This document shows, in pieces, positions 38,915 through 46,395 of a stretch of 64,000 nucleotides of DNA. The translations under genes and the position numbers were made by a program. The notes under the pieces were generated by a model. The model made no database searches. It saw nothing but the letters and a program-made list of their open reading frames with translations, and had not been told where the DNA came from. The stretch is from Pleionea sp. CnH1-48 (GTDB lineage: Bacteria; Pseudomonadota; Gammaproteobacteria; Enterobacterales; Kangiellaceae), in the NCBI RefSeq assembly GCF_024124665.1, contig NZ_JAMXSB010000003.1:434001-498000 (forward strand), written 5' to 3'. Position 1 is the first letter of the stretch; each line of letters begins with the position of its first letter.

Positions 38915-39976
38915 ATGAATAGGCTTTTTCTTTCTAAACGCACATTTTCACAGCAAGCTAAAAAGCTACAAAATCTTTGGCCTTACCAATCATTAAAGCT
39001 CACTCAAGCCCGAGAAGTTTTGGCACAGCTGTATGGTTTTAGAAATGCTCATCAATACCATAGCCTGATTGAGCAACAAACCATTAGCTCGTCAAAACAT
39101 ACTGAACAGCAGATCCACCAGCACTTTCCTTTACTGGTTGCTCGCCTTGCCGAACAGCAAAATATGGAAGGACAAGTATCCAAGTACATTATCAAGAACT
39201 TGTGGTCACAATACATTGCCTCAGAAATTCAGCAATGGAAGCAGTTTCAAAGTCACTTTACCTTTTATGGTAATCTGAATGATTTTCTTCATAACACAAC
39301 GACAACCACAATTGACTACTCATTTGATGGCTCGCCCTCTGTCAAAGACTCTATCGAAGCCATTGGAATTCCTCATACCGAAGTAGCCCAAGTTTTGATA
39401 GGCGATCAAGCCATCGATCTCAACACTAAACTAGAAAACCAGCAACAGTTAAGTATTTATCCAGCTAACTACGCCAATACTCATATAAAACCTTGTCCGC
39501 CGCACAAGCCAGCAGAACTCAAGTTTATTCTAGACGTACACCTAGGCAAGCTCGCTCGTTCTCTGCGCATGTGCGGATTTGACTGCCTCTATTATTCACA
39601 AGATATTATTGATGAAAACCTGGCTCGACTGAGTGCTGAAGAAGACCGAATTCTCTTAACCCGAGACATAGGCTTACTAAAAAGAAGCAATGTAACTTAT
39701 GGCTACTTTGTTCGAAATACTCGTGCCGAACAACAATTAGAAGAAGTACTCAGCTACTACGACTTAAAAAATAAATTGGCTCCTTTGTCAGTATGTCTGG
39801 ATTGCAATGGCCAGCTTTCCTCTATCCATAAAGACAAAGTTGCGCGCCTGCTGCCAGGCAATGTAGCGAGTGAATACGATGAGTTTAAACATTGTCAGCA
39901 ATGTGACAAGGTTTACTGGGAAGGTTCTCATTTCGATAATATGAAAAAGAGTCTGTCTAAAATAGCGACCACTTGA
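38915..39976 (+). CDS. Mut7-C RNase with ubiquitin-like domain
   Basis: This 353-residue protein has three parts. Residues 1-55 are helical with a YGFRNAHQYHSL motif seen in small accessory domains. Residues about 112-190 are a Mut7-C ubiquitin-type domain (FTFYGNLNDFL; AQVLIGDQAIDL). Residues about 200-345 are the Mut7-C PIN-like RNase domain with FILDVHLGKLARSLRMCGF (Asp207), ILLTRDIGLL (Asp251) and a zinc ribbon CLDC and CQQC (Cys294, 297, 327, 330). The catalytic class suggests an endo- or exoribonuclease. The ATG at 38915 has GGAG nine bases upstream; the TTG at 38891 is less likely. Confidence 0.85.
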   Translation: MNRLFLSKRTFSQQAKKLQNLWPYQSLKLTQAREVLAQLYGFRNAHQYHSLIEQQTISSSKHTEQQIHQHFPLLVARLAEQQNMEGQVSKYIIKNLWSQYIASEIQQWKQFQSHFTFYGNLNDFLHNTTTTTIDYSFDGSPSVKDSIEAIGIPHTEVAQVLIGDQAIDLNTKLENQQQLSIYPANYANTHIKPCPPHKPAELKFILDVHLGKLARSLRMCGFDCLYYSQDIIDENLARLSAEEDRILLTRDIGLLKRSNVTYGYFVRNTRAEQQLEEVLSYYDLKNKLAPLSVCLDCNGQLSSIHKDKVARLLPGNVASEYDEFKHCQQCDKVYWEGSHFDNMKKSLSKIATT

Positions 39977-39985
39977 GGGTCGCTA
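39963..39985. terminator. Hairpin spanning both convergent stop codons
   Basis: TAGCGACC (39963-39970), loop ACTTGAG, GGTCGCTA (39978-39985) is a perfect eight-base-pair stem that includes the last codons and stop of the Mut7-C gene and the stop of the minus-strand RCK gene. It can serve both transcripts. Confidence 0.6.
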
Positions 39986-41236
39986 CGATGGCTTTTGATA
40001 CCAATGTTCAGGCATCCCCAGTTCAACCAGCTCGGTTAAACTGATATTCACAATTTCATGTTGAAGGCAAACATCCTTAGCAAATAGAGAAGGCGTTTGA
40101 GTTCGAGCAATGATCAAGGCTTTTGGATAGTGTTGATGCAACCAGACAGCTGTTCTTAAGTTTTGCGCATCATCTCCAGTGCCCAAAATAAAAACGGGCT
40201 CTTCAATTCGCAACGCGGGAAGATTCAAAATTGTCTGCCACGCTTTAGGATCACGAACATCACCTTCAACCACATCACGTTGATACCAACTTTTTCCGGC
40301 GGATTGTTCATCAGCAACCAATACACGACGTTGCGCATCTTTATCCATGATGATAATTCGCTCAAAGGCTTCGACGGCATTTTCTTGCAGCTCTTCTAAA
40401 ATACTCTGACCGAAGCGTCCAAAGCCAGCAAAAACCACCACGTCTTTGGGTTTTGTTTTTAGAAAGTGGCGCAATAATTCGGCTTTTACTAACTGAGCCG
40501 CTGACATGTGATACTGATTAAAGGTAGTGGACTTTTTATCAACCAGAGAGTTTTTCATCACCCGCATAAAGCGCAAGTCTGATACATGCACAATGACCTT
40601 ACCAGCAACATCGGGATAAGAGGTTAAAATATTACTCGCCGTTTCATAGTTAACAAAGTCAGCCTTTGAAAACAGTAATATTCTCTTGGCATGCTCAACT
40701 CGCAAACGAGATAACACAAAATCATGAGTCGCATTAGCAACAATCACTCGCACCTGATACAAAGATTGCAGCTCAGCGATCTCTGCTGTTTCTGCGTCTC
40801 GAACGACAACAATAATGGGAGTAGATGCATCACGCTGACGAAAATTCTTTAGATAAATAGGTGTTAACTCAGAGTTACCAATAACGATGACATGATTTCG
40901 TAGCCGTCGTAGCCCCCAACTATCAGGCGCTAGTAAATTCACCAAGGTATCTATCAAAGCCGACGCAGTTAATATAGGCGCAGCAAAATAAGCAAACCAC
41001 AACAGTATTTTGCCTAACAAAGGCCCCTCAGTTGGGGTACCAAGATCCATCCCACCGAGCACGAACAATCCAAGGGTATAATAAGCTTTAGTAAACACAT
41101 CACTGGTTGCAACACCAGGACGCTCTGACACTTCAACCCCAAGATAAAAGCCAGCAAATCCGGCAATAAATACTAGAATGGCGATCCACCACTTCCAGCC
41201 TATATGATGTTTTTTCTTTAAGAATTTAATATTCAT
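39983..41236 (-). CDS. Two-RCK-domain membrane protein with atypical channel pore
   Basis: This 417-residue protein has two hydrophobic helices (WWIAILVFIAGFAGFYLGV and ILLWFAYFAAPILTASALI) flanking a re-entrant segment AYYTLGLFVLGGMDLGTP (51-68). Two TrkA-N/RCK-like nucleotide-binding domains follow. The first, near 115-135, has an altered dinucleotide motif (VIVIGNSELT). The second, near 265-280, has the canonical FAGFGRFGQ. In potassium channels the filter would read TVGYG-like; here it is VLGGMDLG, so selectivity cannot be assumed. It follows the metallophosphoesterase gene by 79 bases with a stem-loop between, and its start has no strong ribosome site. Confidence 0.75.
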   Translation of the reverse strand: MNIKFLKKKHHIGWKWWIAILVFIAGFAGFYLGVEVSERPGVATSDVFTKAYYTLGLFVLGGMDLGTPTEGPLLGKILLWFAYFAAPILTASALIDTLVNLLAPDSWGLRRLRNHVIVIGNSELTPIYLKNFRQRDASTPIIVVVRDAETAEIAELQSLYQVRVIVANATHDFVLSRLRVEHAKRILLFSKADFVNYETASNILTSYPDVAGKVIVHVSDLRFMRVMKNSLVDKKSTTFNQYHMSAAQLVKAELLRHFLKTKPKDVVVFAGFGRFGQSILEELQENAVEAFERIIIMDKDAQRRVLVADEQSAGKSWYQRDVVEGDVRDPKAWQTILNLPALRIEEPVFILGTGDDAQNLRTAVWLHQHYPKALIIARTQTPSLFAKDVCLQHEIVNISLTELVELGMPEHWYQKPS

Positions 41237-41304
41237 ATTTTACACATCGATTATTTTGCCCATCGGCAAGCCAACAGAAGCTACCATAATTAATAGTGAT
41301 TCGC

Positions 41305-41353
41305 CACCAAGTGGACTACTCAGCGACAAAATACTCCACCGCTCCACTTGGTG
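41305..41353 (-). promoter_or_regulatory. Stem-loop at the 3' end of the metallophosphoesterase gene
   Basis: CACCAAGTGGA (41305-41315) and TCCACTTGGTG (41343-41353) are perfect 11-base arms with 27 bases between. One arm lies in the last coding codons of the gene and the other just after its stop. No T-tract follows. It may separate the repair cassette transcript from the RCK gene or stabilise the 3' end. Confidence 0.5.
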
Positions 41354-42137
41354 ATAATTTAAACACCCGAAAAGACTCCCTTCCCTGACACACACTTGAT
41401 AAACAGCAGATATTAACCTGATGTCCATCTCTGAGTGTCACCTGAGTTCGATAGGGCACATGCATGTGACCACAAAACACCCATTTCGGTTTTAGAGTTT
41501 CGATAAGCTCCCAAGTTGCAGGGCTCCCCAGAGACTTATCTTCGAGTAGTTTTTTCTTTGGCGACAATGCCAGATATTGCTCCGTCGATATAATGTTTGT
41601 GGGCCAATCATGCAATAAGATCACCTCAATATTTTTGCATGTCGACAAAGCTGCTAAGTCATTCCAATTATAGTAAGCAAACAATTTATTAGGTACACCA
41701 GCAATACACTCAACCGCAGGTCTCGATTGGTAAAAAAAATCTTCTCTATAAATTCCCGAAAGTCCTGCAACGTTTATTCCTTCTATTTTTATAACTCCAG
41801 TGCGACCTAAATACACACAGTTATCGGCAACCAAAGAGCCACTCGCAGTGGATTCCAGATACCCATAAGGCTCGTGATTCCCACCAATGAAATAAATAGG
41901 CCATGGGAACCTCGAGTGATAGGGAGCCAGATAACGATGAAAATCTCCAAGCTGTTTGTATTTCGAAGGAGCCGCCATGGTACTTAGATCGTTCTCCGAG
42001 CGGTGCGGCTCAAAGTCCCCAACTTGCAGTACGAAGGATAGTTTCTTGTGATGCTTCTTCTCCCAGCCCGTTAACTGAGACACCATTCTATCCATGTGGC
42101 CGTGAACATCCCCTACCACGGCAAAATATTTTTCCAT
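41316..42137 (-). CDS. DBR1-like metallophosphoesterase
   Basis: This 273-residue protein carries all five phosphoesterase motifs: GDVHGH, VGDFE, GGNHE, LLHDWP and CGHMH. The order and the intervening text resemble the lariat debranching enzyme DBR1: VLQVGDFE with a following NDLSTMAAPSKYKQLGDF, IYFIGGNHE, DNCVYLGRTGVIKIEG with VAGLSGIY, HDWP and GSPATWELIETLKPKWVFCG. DBR1 hydrolyses 2'-5' phosphodiester branches. Two ATGs exist at 42143 and 42137; the second has GGAG at seven bases. It is the fourth gene of the RNA-repair unit. A 2'-5' phosphodiesterase or 2',3'-cyclic-phosphate activity is inferred from similarity and context. Confidence 0.85.
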   Translation of the reverse strand: MEKYFAVVGDVHGHMDRMVSQLTGWEKKHHKKLSFVLQVGDFEPHRSENDLSTMAAPSKYKQLGDFHRYLAPYHSRFPWPIYFIGGNHEPYGYLESTASGSLVADNCVYLGRTGVIKIEGINVAGLSGIYREDFFYQSRPAVECIAGVPNKLFAYYNWNDLAALSTCKNIEVILLHDWPTNIISTEQYLALSPKKKLLEDKSLGSPATWELIETLKPKWVFCGHMHVPYRTQVTLRDGHQVNICCLSSVCQGRESFRVFKLSPSGAVEYFVAE

Positions 42138-42201
42138 AATCATTCTCCAATATAATGCATTTTCCCTTTATAGAGGCTTGTTAAAGATTTCTCTAGGAGC
42201 A

Positions 42202-42912
42202 TTAGGTGGGTAATATTTGATTTACGACCTTTAAATTCTTTGACCAGTGCCTTTGACTGCAAACAAAATCAATAAACGATTGTCGAGTCCATTTGTAACG
42301 ACCTAAAACGCACTCGGAGTTTTCCCATTTTAAATACAGCCCTTCCATCATTCTTGATGCTTCAGTAAATTGCTGTGACATTTTATTCAGTTGTTCAAAA
42401 GCCTGCTCAGAAATAAAAGAGGAATTGGAAATCATCTCTTCAAGTGCCTCTTTGTCAAACCGAGTTTGAGACCCCATCACATGCACTGAACAAATAAACG
42501 GAAAGTTCTTTAGCAGCTCATGACGACGAGCGGTACTGAGAAAGTAGCCATCTTTGGTATCGTATAAGTCATATTCCATAAAATAATCAGGCAACTGATC
42601 ATAAAAAATGGAATGCTTAAAGTACAACCACTCACCAAACAAAATATATCGACTTCCGAGCAATTCTCGCAGCTCATCAAGATGCGTGTATAACCATTGT
42701 TTTAATAGAGAAAACTCCGGCTCATTACCTACCCATTGACCTCTTGATTGCAAACAAGGCTCACCGTTCTCAGAAAAACGAATGCCAACCTGAGTGCCAT
42801 CCATCTTTTCTTCAATAATCAATGGATTTTCGTTATCTATCAGCTCAGATAAAAAAATTCCTTTTTCTTCTAGCTGATGTACGGATTCCGTCCTAGGATA
42901 TTTTATAAACAT
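42202..42912 (-). CDS. Compact RNA ligase (second)
   Basis: This 236-residue protein belongs to the covalent nucleotidyltransferase ligases. The adenylation lysine is Lys36 in IIEEKMDGTQVGI. Other motifs are FGEWLYFKHSIFYD (motif III-like, about 92-105), MEGLYLKW (motif IV, Glu190) and GRYKWTRQ (motif V, Lys207). It is only the catalytic domain, with no clear C-terminal specificity domain. It shares the N-terminal KYPRT start with the first ligase of the same operon but diverges elsewhere, so the two are old paralogues. It follows the HD-Pnk gene by 48 bases that hold a perfect hairpin. Confidence 0.9.
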   Translation of the reverse strand: MFIKYPRTESVHQLEEKGIFLSELIDNENPLIIEEKMDGTQVGIRFSENGEPCLQSRGQWVGNEPEFSLLKQWLYTHLDELRELLGSRYILFGEWLYFKHSIFYDQLPDYFMEYDLYDTKDGYFLSTARRHELLKNFPFICSVHVMGSQTRFDKEALEEMISNSSFISEQAFEQLNKMSQQFTEASRMMEGLYLKWENSECVLGRYKWTRQSFIDFVCSQRHWSKNLKVVNQILPT

Positions 42913-42926
42913 AATAATACCTTGAC

Positions 42927-42955
42927 AATAAGCCTCTTTGAACCAGAGGCTTATT
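42927..42955 (-). promoter_or_regulatory. Perfect 11-bp stem-loop between HD-Pnk and second ligase
   Basis: AATAAGCCTCT (42927-42937), loop TTGAACC, AGAGGCTTATT (42945-42955) lies inside the 48-base gap of the RNA-repair operon. On the minus-strand transcript no T-tract follows, so read-through into the ligase gene is expected. It may tune the ratio of the healing and sealing enzymes, or be an RNA substrate or processing site of the operon itself. Confidence 0.6.
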
Positions 42956-42960
42956 CCTTT

Positions 42961-44229
42961 TTATGCAACGAATGCTGGGTGATAAACACCAGACTGATAG
43001 AGAGTTTCACCATAAGAGTCCAACACAACGAACCGATGATAATCATCCAATAATGGCCATTGAAACGTATCCATCTGTTTGACGATAACTTTATCAGGCA
43101 CCGCATTGTTACGTTGCTGATTTCGCAATTTGAAGGTTTCAGGCGGCTGTTGAAAAACAATTAAAGTCACCAAAGCTCCATAATTCATTGCCATTGAAAC
43201 CAAAGGCTCTCGAAAGTCCTCTCTTAAGCAAGTGGCATCCCAAACAACAGAGCGTTTATTTCTAAGAGCGGCCTTCAACCTTTCTTTGGCAATGTGCAGT
43301 ATCTTGCCATGATTCTTTTGTACGCTCCGACTGCCAAAGACGTCACGACGAATATCATCTAGACAAATGATTTCATATTCAGCAAAATGCTTTTTTGCGT
43401 AGGATGACTTTCCACTGCCACTAATACCGCAGAGTATGATCACTTCCGCATAACGCTGATGACTTTTGTAATAGCGAGCCTCAACTTCTTCAGGAAGAGA
43501 AATAACACTATGAGACATTTCATAGATGGCCTGGGCATACAAAAATTCTTGTGATGTTTGACTCATCACGCTTAGATGCTCCATCCAGCTTTTTGGTAGC
43601 CGAAAGCTCTGTGTCCACACATCATATTCCTGACAAAACAATTTAAACTCTTCCAGATGCATCAACTGAGCATCAAGATCAGGACAAATTCTTCCCTTCA
43701 TATCGGCAACTTCGAGCCAGTACACCAGCTCACAATCCACTCGACGAGACAATCGCCAGTAATCTTGTTTGCTTGCGTTTTTAACTACCAGCCTTTTGGG
43801 CATGTGATGTTCGCCTACCAATCCTAGAATTGACCACACAACATGATAAGGGAGCTCTAACGCCATTAGCCGAAATGCCAGGTATGAACGGCCATTAGCT
43901 TCGTGCGAAGGCGCAATCACTCTGGAGACACCGTTGATTTCGGCATCTTTTGTGCAAACACATTTGGCAATATCATGAAAAGCCGTCCCCAATATAAGTG
44001 CAAGTCTTCGCCACCCAGTAATATGTTGGGCTTTATTATTCAAAAGCTGATAAAGCTCTGTTAAAACCCAGTCGGTATGGATATGGACATTCCCCTCACC
44101 ATGCCACTCAGAGTCTTGCCTGGTATCTTGAAGCCGATACAGCCAAGGGAGTAACTCACCTAACTCAGATACAAAGTCATCCATAGAAGGGGTTGCATCT
44201 ACTAACAACTGTTTTAAAAAAGTATTCAT
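42961..44229 (-). CDS. HD-Pnk: HD phosphoesterase plus 5'-OH polynucleotide kinase
   Basis: This protein of about 422 residues heals RNA or DNA ends. The N-terminal HD-phosphohydrolase domain has His-Asp in LGTAFHDIAKC (about 85-86), with HIHTDW (about 49-54) and GEHHMPKRL as further metal-site candidates. The C-terminal P-loop kinase has GISGSGKS (268-275), a following LDDIRRDVFG and WDATCLREDFREP. The arrangement equals the HD-Pnk family, known from Runella, in which the HD part removes 2',3'-cyclic, 3' or 2' phosphates and the kinase phosphorylates 5'-OH. The TGATG junction with the first ligase gives a one-base overlap; AGGAG is six bases before this ATG. Confidence 0.92.
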   Translation of the reverse strand: MNTFLKQLLVDATPSMDDFVSELGELLPWLYRLQDTRQDSEWHGEGNVHIHTDWVLTELYQLLNNKAQHITGWRRLALILGTAFHDIAKCVCTKDAEINGVSRVIAPSHEANGRSYLAFRLMALELPYHVVWSILGLVGEHHMPKRLVVKNASKQDYWRLSRRVDCELVYWLEVADMKGRICPDLDAQLMHLEEFKLFCQEYDVWTQSFRLPKSWMEHLSVMSQTSQEFLYAQAIYEMSHSVISLPEEVEARYYKSHQRYAEVIILCGISGSGKSSYAKKHFAEYEIICLDDIRRDVFGSRSVQKNHGKILHIAKERLKAALRNKRSVVWDATCLREDFREPLVSMAMNYGALVTLIVFQQPPETFKLRNQQRNNAVPDKVIVKQMDTFQWPLLDDYHRFVVLDSYGETLYQSGVYHPAFVA

Positions 44230-44861
44230 CATTCACTCCTAGCTAATCCATTAGCAATCACTTCACTATGCATCCAATGCTTATCGGTAGAAACGTGATG
44301 ATGTCTCACCCACTTAGCGACGCTTGCCGAAAACTCCCGATAATGAAATGCGCCAGCAAGACGAACGACATAGCCTTCCATACATTCCGTATCAACTTTC
44401 AGCTTCTTAAGCTGTTTCTCATCCCACAGTCCTTGATAGAGAACCTTCGGAGCCACAATGTTTAATAAATCAAACCACTCCAGAGTTTGCTTCCAATCAA
44501 GGCAAAAGTTTTCTTCATTCCATACGGAAAAACCATAAAAATAGCTTTGTAAAGCGTCATAACCAATAGAATGCTTGGCATATAGATTTTCACCACAGAT
44601 ACGCCAGCCTACAGGTATTTGATAAGCCATAGCGCCATGAAACGTTTTAATCCAATCCCGTGACGGATGATGCGCACTATCCAACGAACGCGCATGGTTA
44701 GCATCACGATATAAAGAAGTATTCTCACCATCCATTTTTTCGGTAACAATGACTTCTTTTCCTGTAAAAACACTCACATCCATGCATCGCACATCATCTC
44801 CAGTATATCCTGGCGACCAAGGTAAGTGAGGTGTTCTAGGGTATTTAAATTTTAGAGACAT
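44229..44861 (-). CDS. Compact RNA ligase (first)
   Basis: This is a protein of about 210 residues. The ligase adenylation motif TEKMDGENTSLY holds Lys42, motif III-like ICGENLYAKHSIGYD follows at about 88-102, motif IV is MEGYVVRL (about 161-168), and motif V is VAKWVRH (Lys183). The N-terminal KYPRTPHLPWSPG is a block I associate with a bacterial RNA-ligase group. A C-terminal domain is absent. The frame opens at a GTG at 44864, but GGAG lies eight bases before the ATG at 44861. It is the first gene of the cassette, next to a 720-base divergent region that must hold its promoter. Confidence 0.9.
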   Translation of the reverse strand: MSLKFKYPRTPHLPWSPGYTGDDVRCMDVSVFTGKEVIVTEKMDGENTSLYRDANHARSLDSAHHPSRDWIKTFHGAMAYQIPVGWRICGENLYAKHSIGYDALQSYFYGFSVWNEENFCLDWKQTLEWFDLLNIVAPKVLYQGLWDEKQLKKLKVDTECMEGYVVRLAGAFHYREFSASVAKWVRHHHVSTDKHWMHSEVIANGLARSE

Positions 44862-45581
44862 CACTCTAACTCCTTATGAAAAACCATAGTCCCCCTTTCC
44901 CTCTCCAACGAGAAGAAAAAGGCATAAAATAAGGGTTAAAGTAAAATAATTACATGATCTTCTTAGAAAACGAGCTTTAGTATGCTCTGCTCTCATTCCT
45001 TTTAATAAACATTAAACACTATGAAAAAATAAGCTCATCCAATCGAGCACTGCTATTATTGACATCTTGTCATTTATTAGCTTTCGTCCTTAAGAGTCTA
45101 ACCAAGCTAAGTTGCGCGCAAGGATACTTGATCATCTATCTGAGTGCAACCCTAAGCCACTTACATTAATGTTAACGGAAGAGTTTCATTGAGCGGCCCG
45201 TCACTCAACCCCTGTACCATCGTTACTAATCAAAAAACTGCGATAGGAGACATATAAATATATCCAATGTTCACAATAGCCCTATTATTTAACGCTTATG
45301 TACGACATCTACTTTCTGACACCTGGAGCATATATTTCATGAATCAATAAAAAATACCTTTCATATCCCCCACCCAAATCCTCAAATAACAATGCCCTGT
45401 CGAACACAACATATCGAGATGGTCTGACAAGATATTGAACCTAAAGAAAGGTTTTGACAGTCATTTTTTTACCCATTATATTCGCTTCAGACCAAAAGGT
45501 ACTCCAATAGTAGTAAGAAGCCAATACAAGTGATTTAGCAACTTTATTTCAACATCATTCTATTTAACTTGGAATTATTCT
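44862..45581. other. About 720 bp of divergent intergenic DNA
   Basis: No credible gene was found. It separates the first RNA ligase gene (minus) from an orphan gene (plus) and must carry the promoter of the RNA-repair cassette. It contains the perfect palindrome ACATTAATGT (45163-45172), a long AT-rich stretch and no good sigma-54 signature that I could see. No regulator gene is adjacent. Confidence 0.45.
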
Positions 45582-46259
45582 ATGTACTACCGTTGCCTGA
45601 GAAATATTGAAATCAAAGTTAACTACTGCTCCGAAAATAAAAGCATGTTTTTGGCAGAGTCTAAGCACTTGCTATATCTACTTAAAGAGTTCATGGGAAA
45701 AAGCATTGGCAGTGATTATTTCACTATCTCTATCGGGCTATGGGAAAAAGGAAAACTCATAAAGCCTTATACTCTGCCATCTAGTAAAAGAAAAGGAGGA
45801 AATATACTGCAACTCGATATTGTTTATGACATAAAGAAATACTTTAAGCTTTACAATATGAAGGATCGTCTGGGTGAGCTATGTGGAATCATACAACAAG
45901 CACTCTCACACTCTCTAAATAGCATGGATGTTGACAAAAATAAGTTAACGGAATTGTTTAATATTGCAAAAAGAGGTGACTTTTCTCTCTATAAAGAAGC
46001 GAATCAAGTCGTTAGATCGCCAAGCAACATTTATTCAGCCCGTTTATTTTCGGAGTTTTCCTTGTCCAATATAAGGCTCGGTGTTTGTATTGAAAAAAAT
46101 AATGATAGCTATAGCTACAAGAAAACACTCAAAAACTATAATCTCAACACGCCCCCTGCGATTGATGACATTGGCAGCATACACTTCACTGACGACTACT
46201 CGCTAATTTATAAAACGAGCCGTGGAAATCCGCTCTGTATTGATCTCTCATCAATATAA
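45582..46259 (+). CDS. Orphan protein of unknown function
   Basis: This 225-residue cytosolic protein has no signal peptide or membrane segment and matches no family I know. It is rich in Lys, Tyr, Asn and Ser. It has a leading part with YRCLRNIEIKVNYCSE and a middle segment GGNILQLDIVYDIKKYF, and ends with a short beta-type segment. The lower GC style and isolation from neighbours suggest it may be acquired DNA (impression only). It is convergent with gltD. Confidence 0.45.
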   Translation: MYYRCLRNIEIKVNYCSENKSMFLAESKHLLYLLKEFMGKSIGSDYFTISIGLWEKGKLIKPYTLPSSKRKGGNILQLDIVYDIKKYFKLYNMKDRLGELCGIIQQALSHSLNSMDVDKNKLTELFNIAKRGDFSLYKEANQVVRSPSNIYSARLFSEFSLSNIRLGVCIEKNNDSYSYKKTLKNYNLNTPPAIDDIGSIHFTDDYSLIYKTSRGNPLCIDLSSI

Positions 46260-46395
46260 AACATGCCAATTCGCATGGATATTAAAGCACTGTCAGGGAG
46301 ATTTTCTTTACAACATAGCTTTAATAAGGTGAGTAAAAGTAAGCGATCTTTCCTTTTAGAAAAACCGCACTTTAGCTTTTGACGGTTAAACGCAC

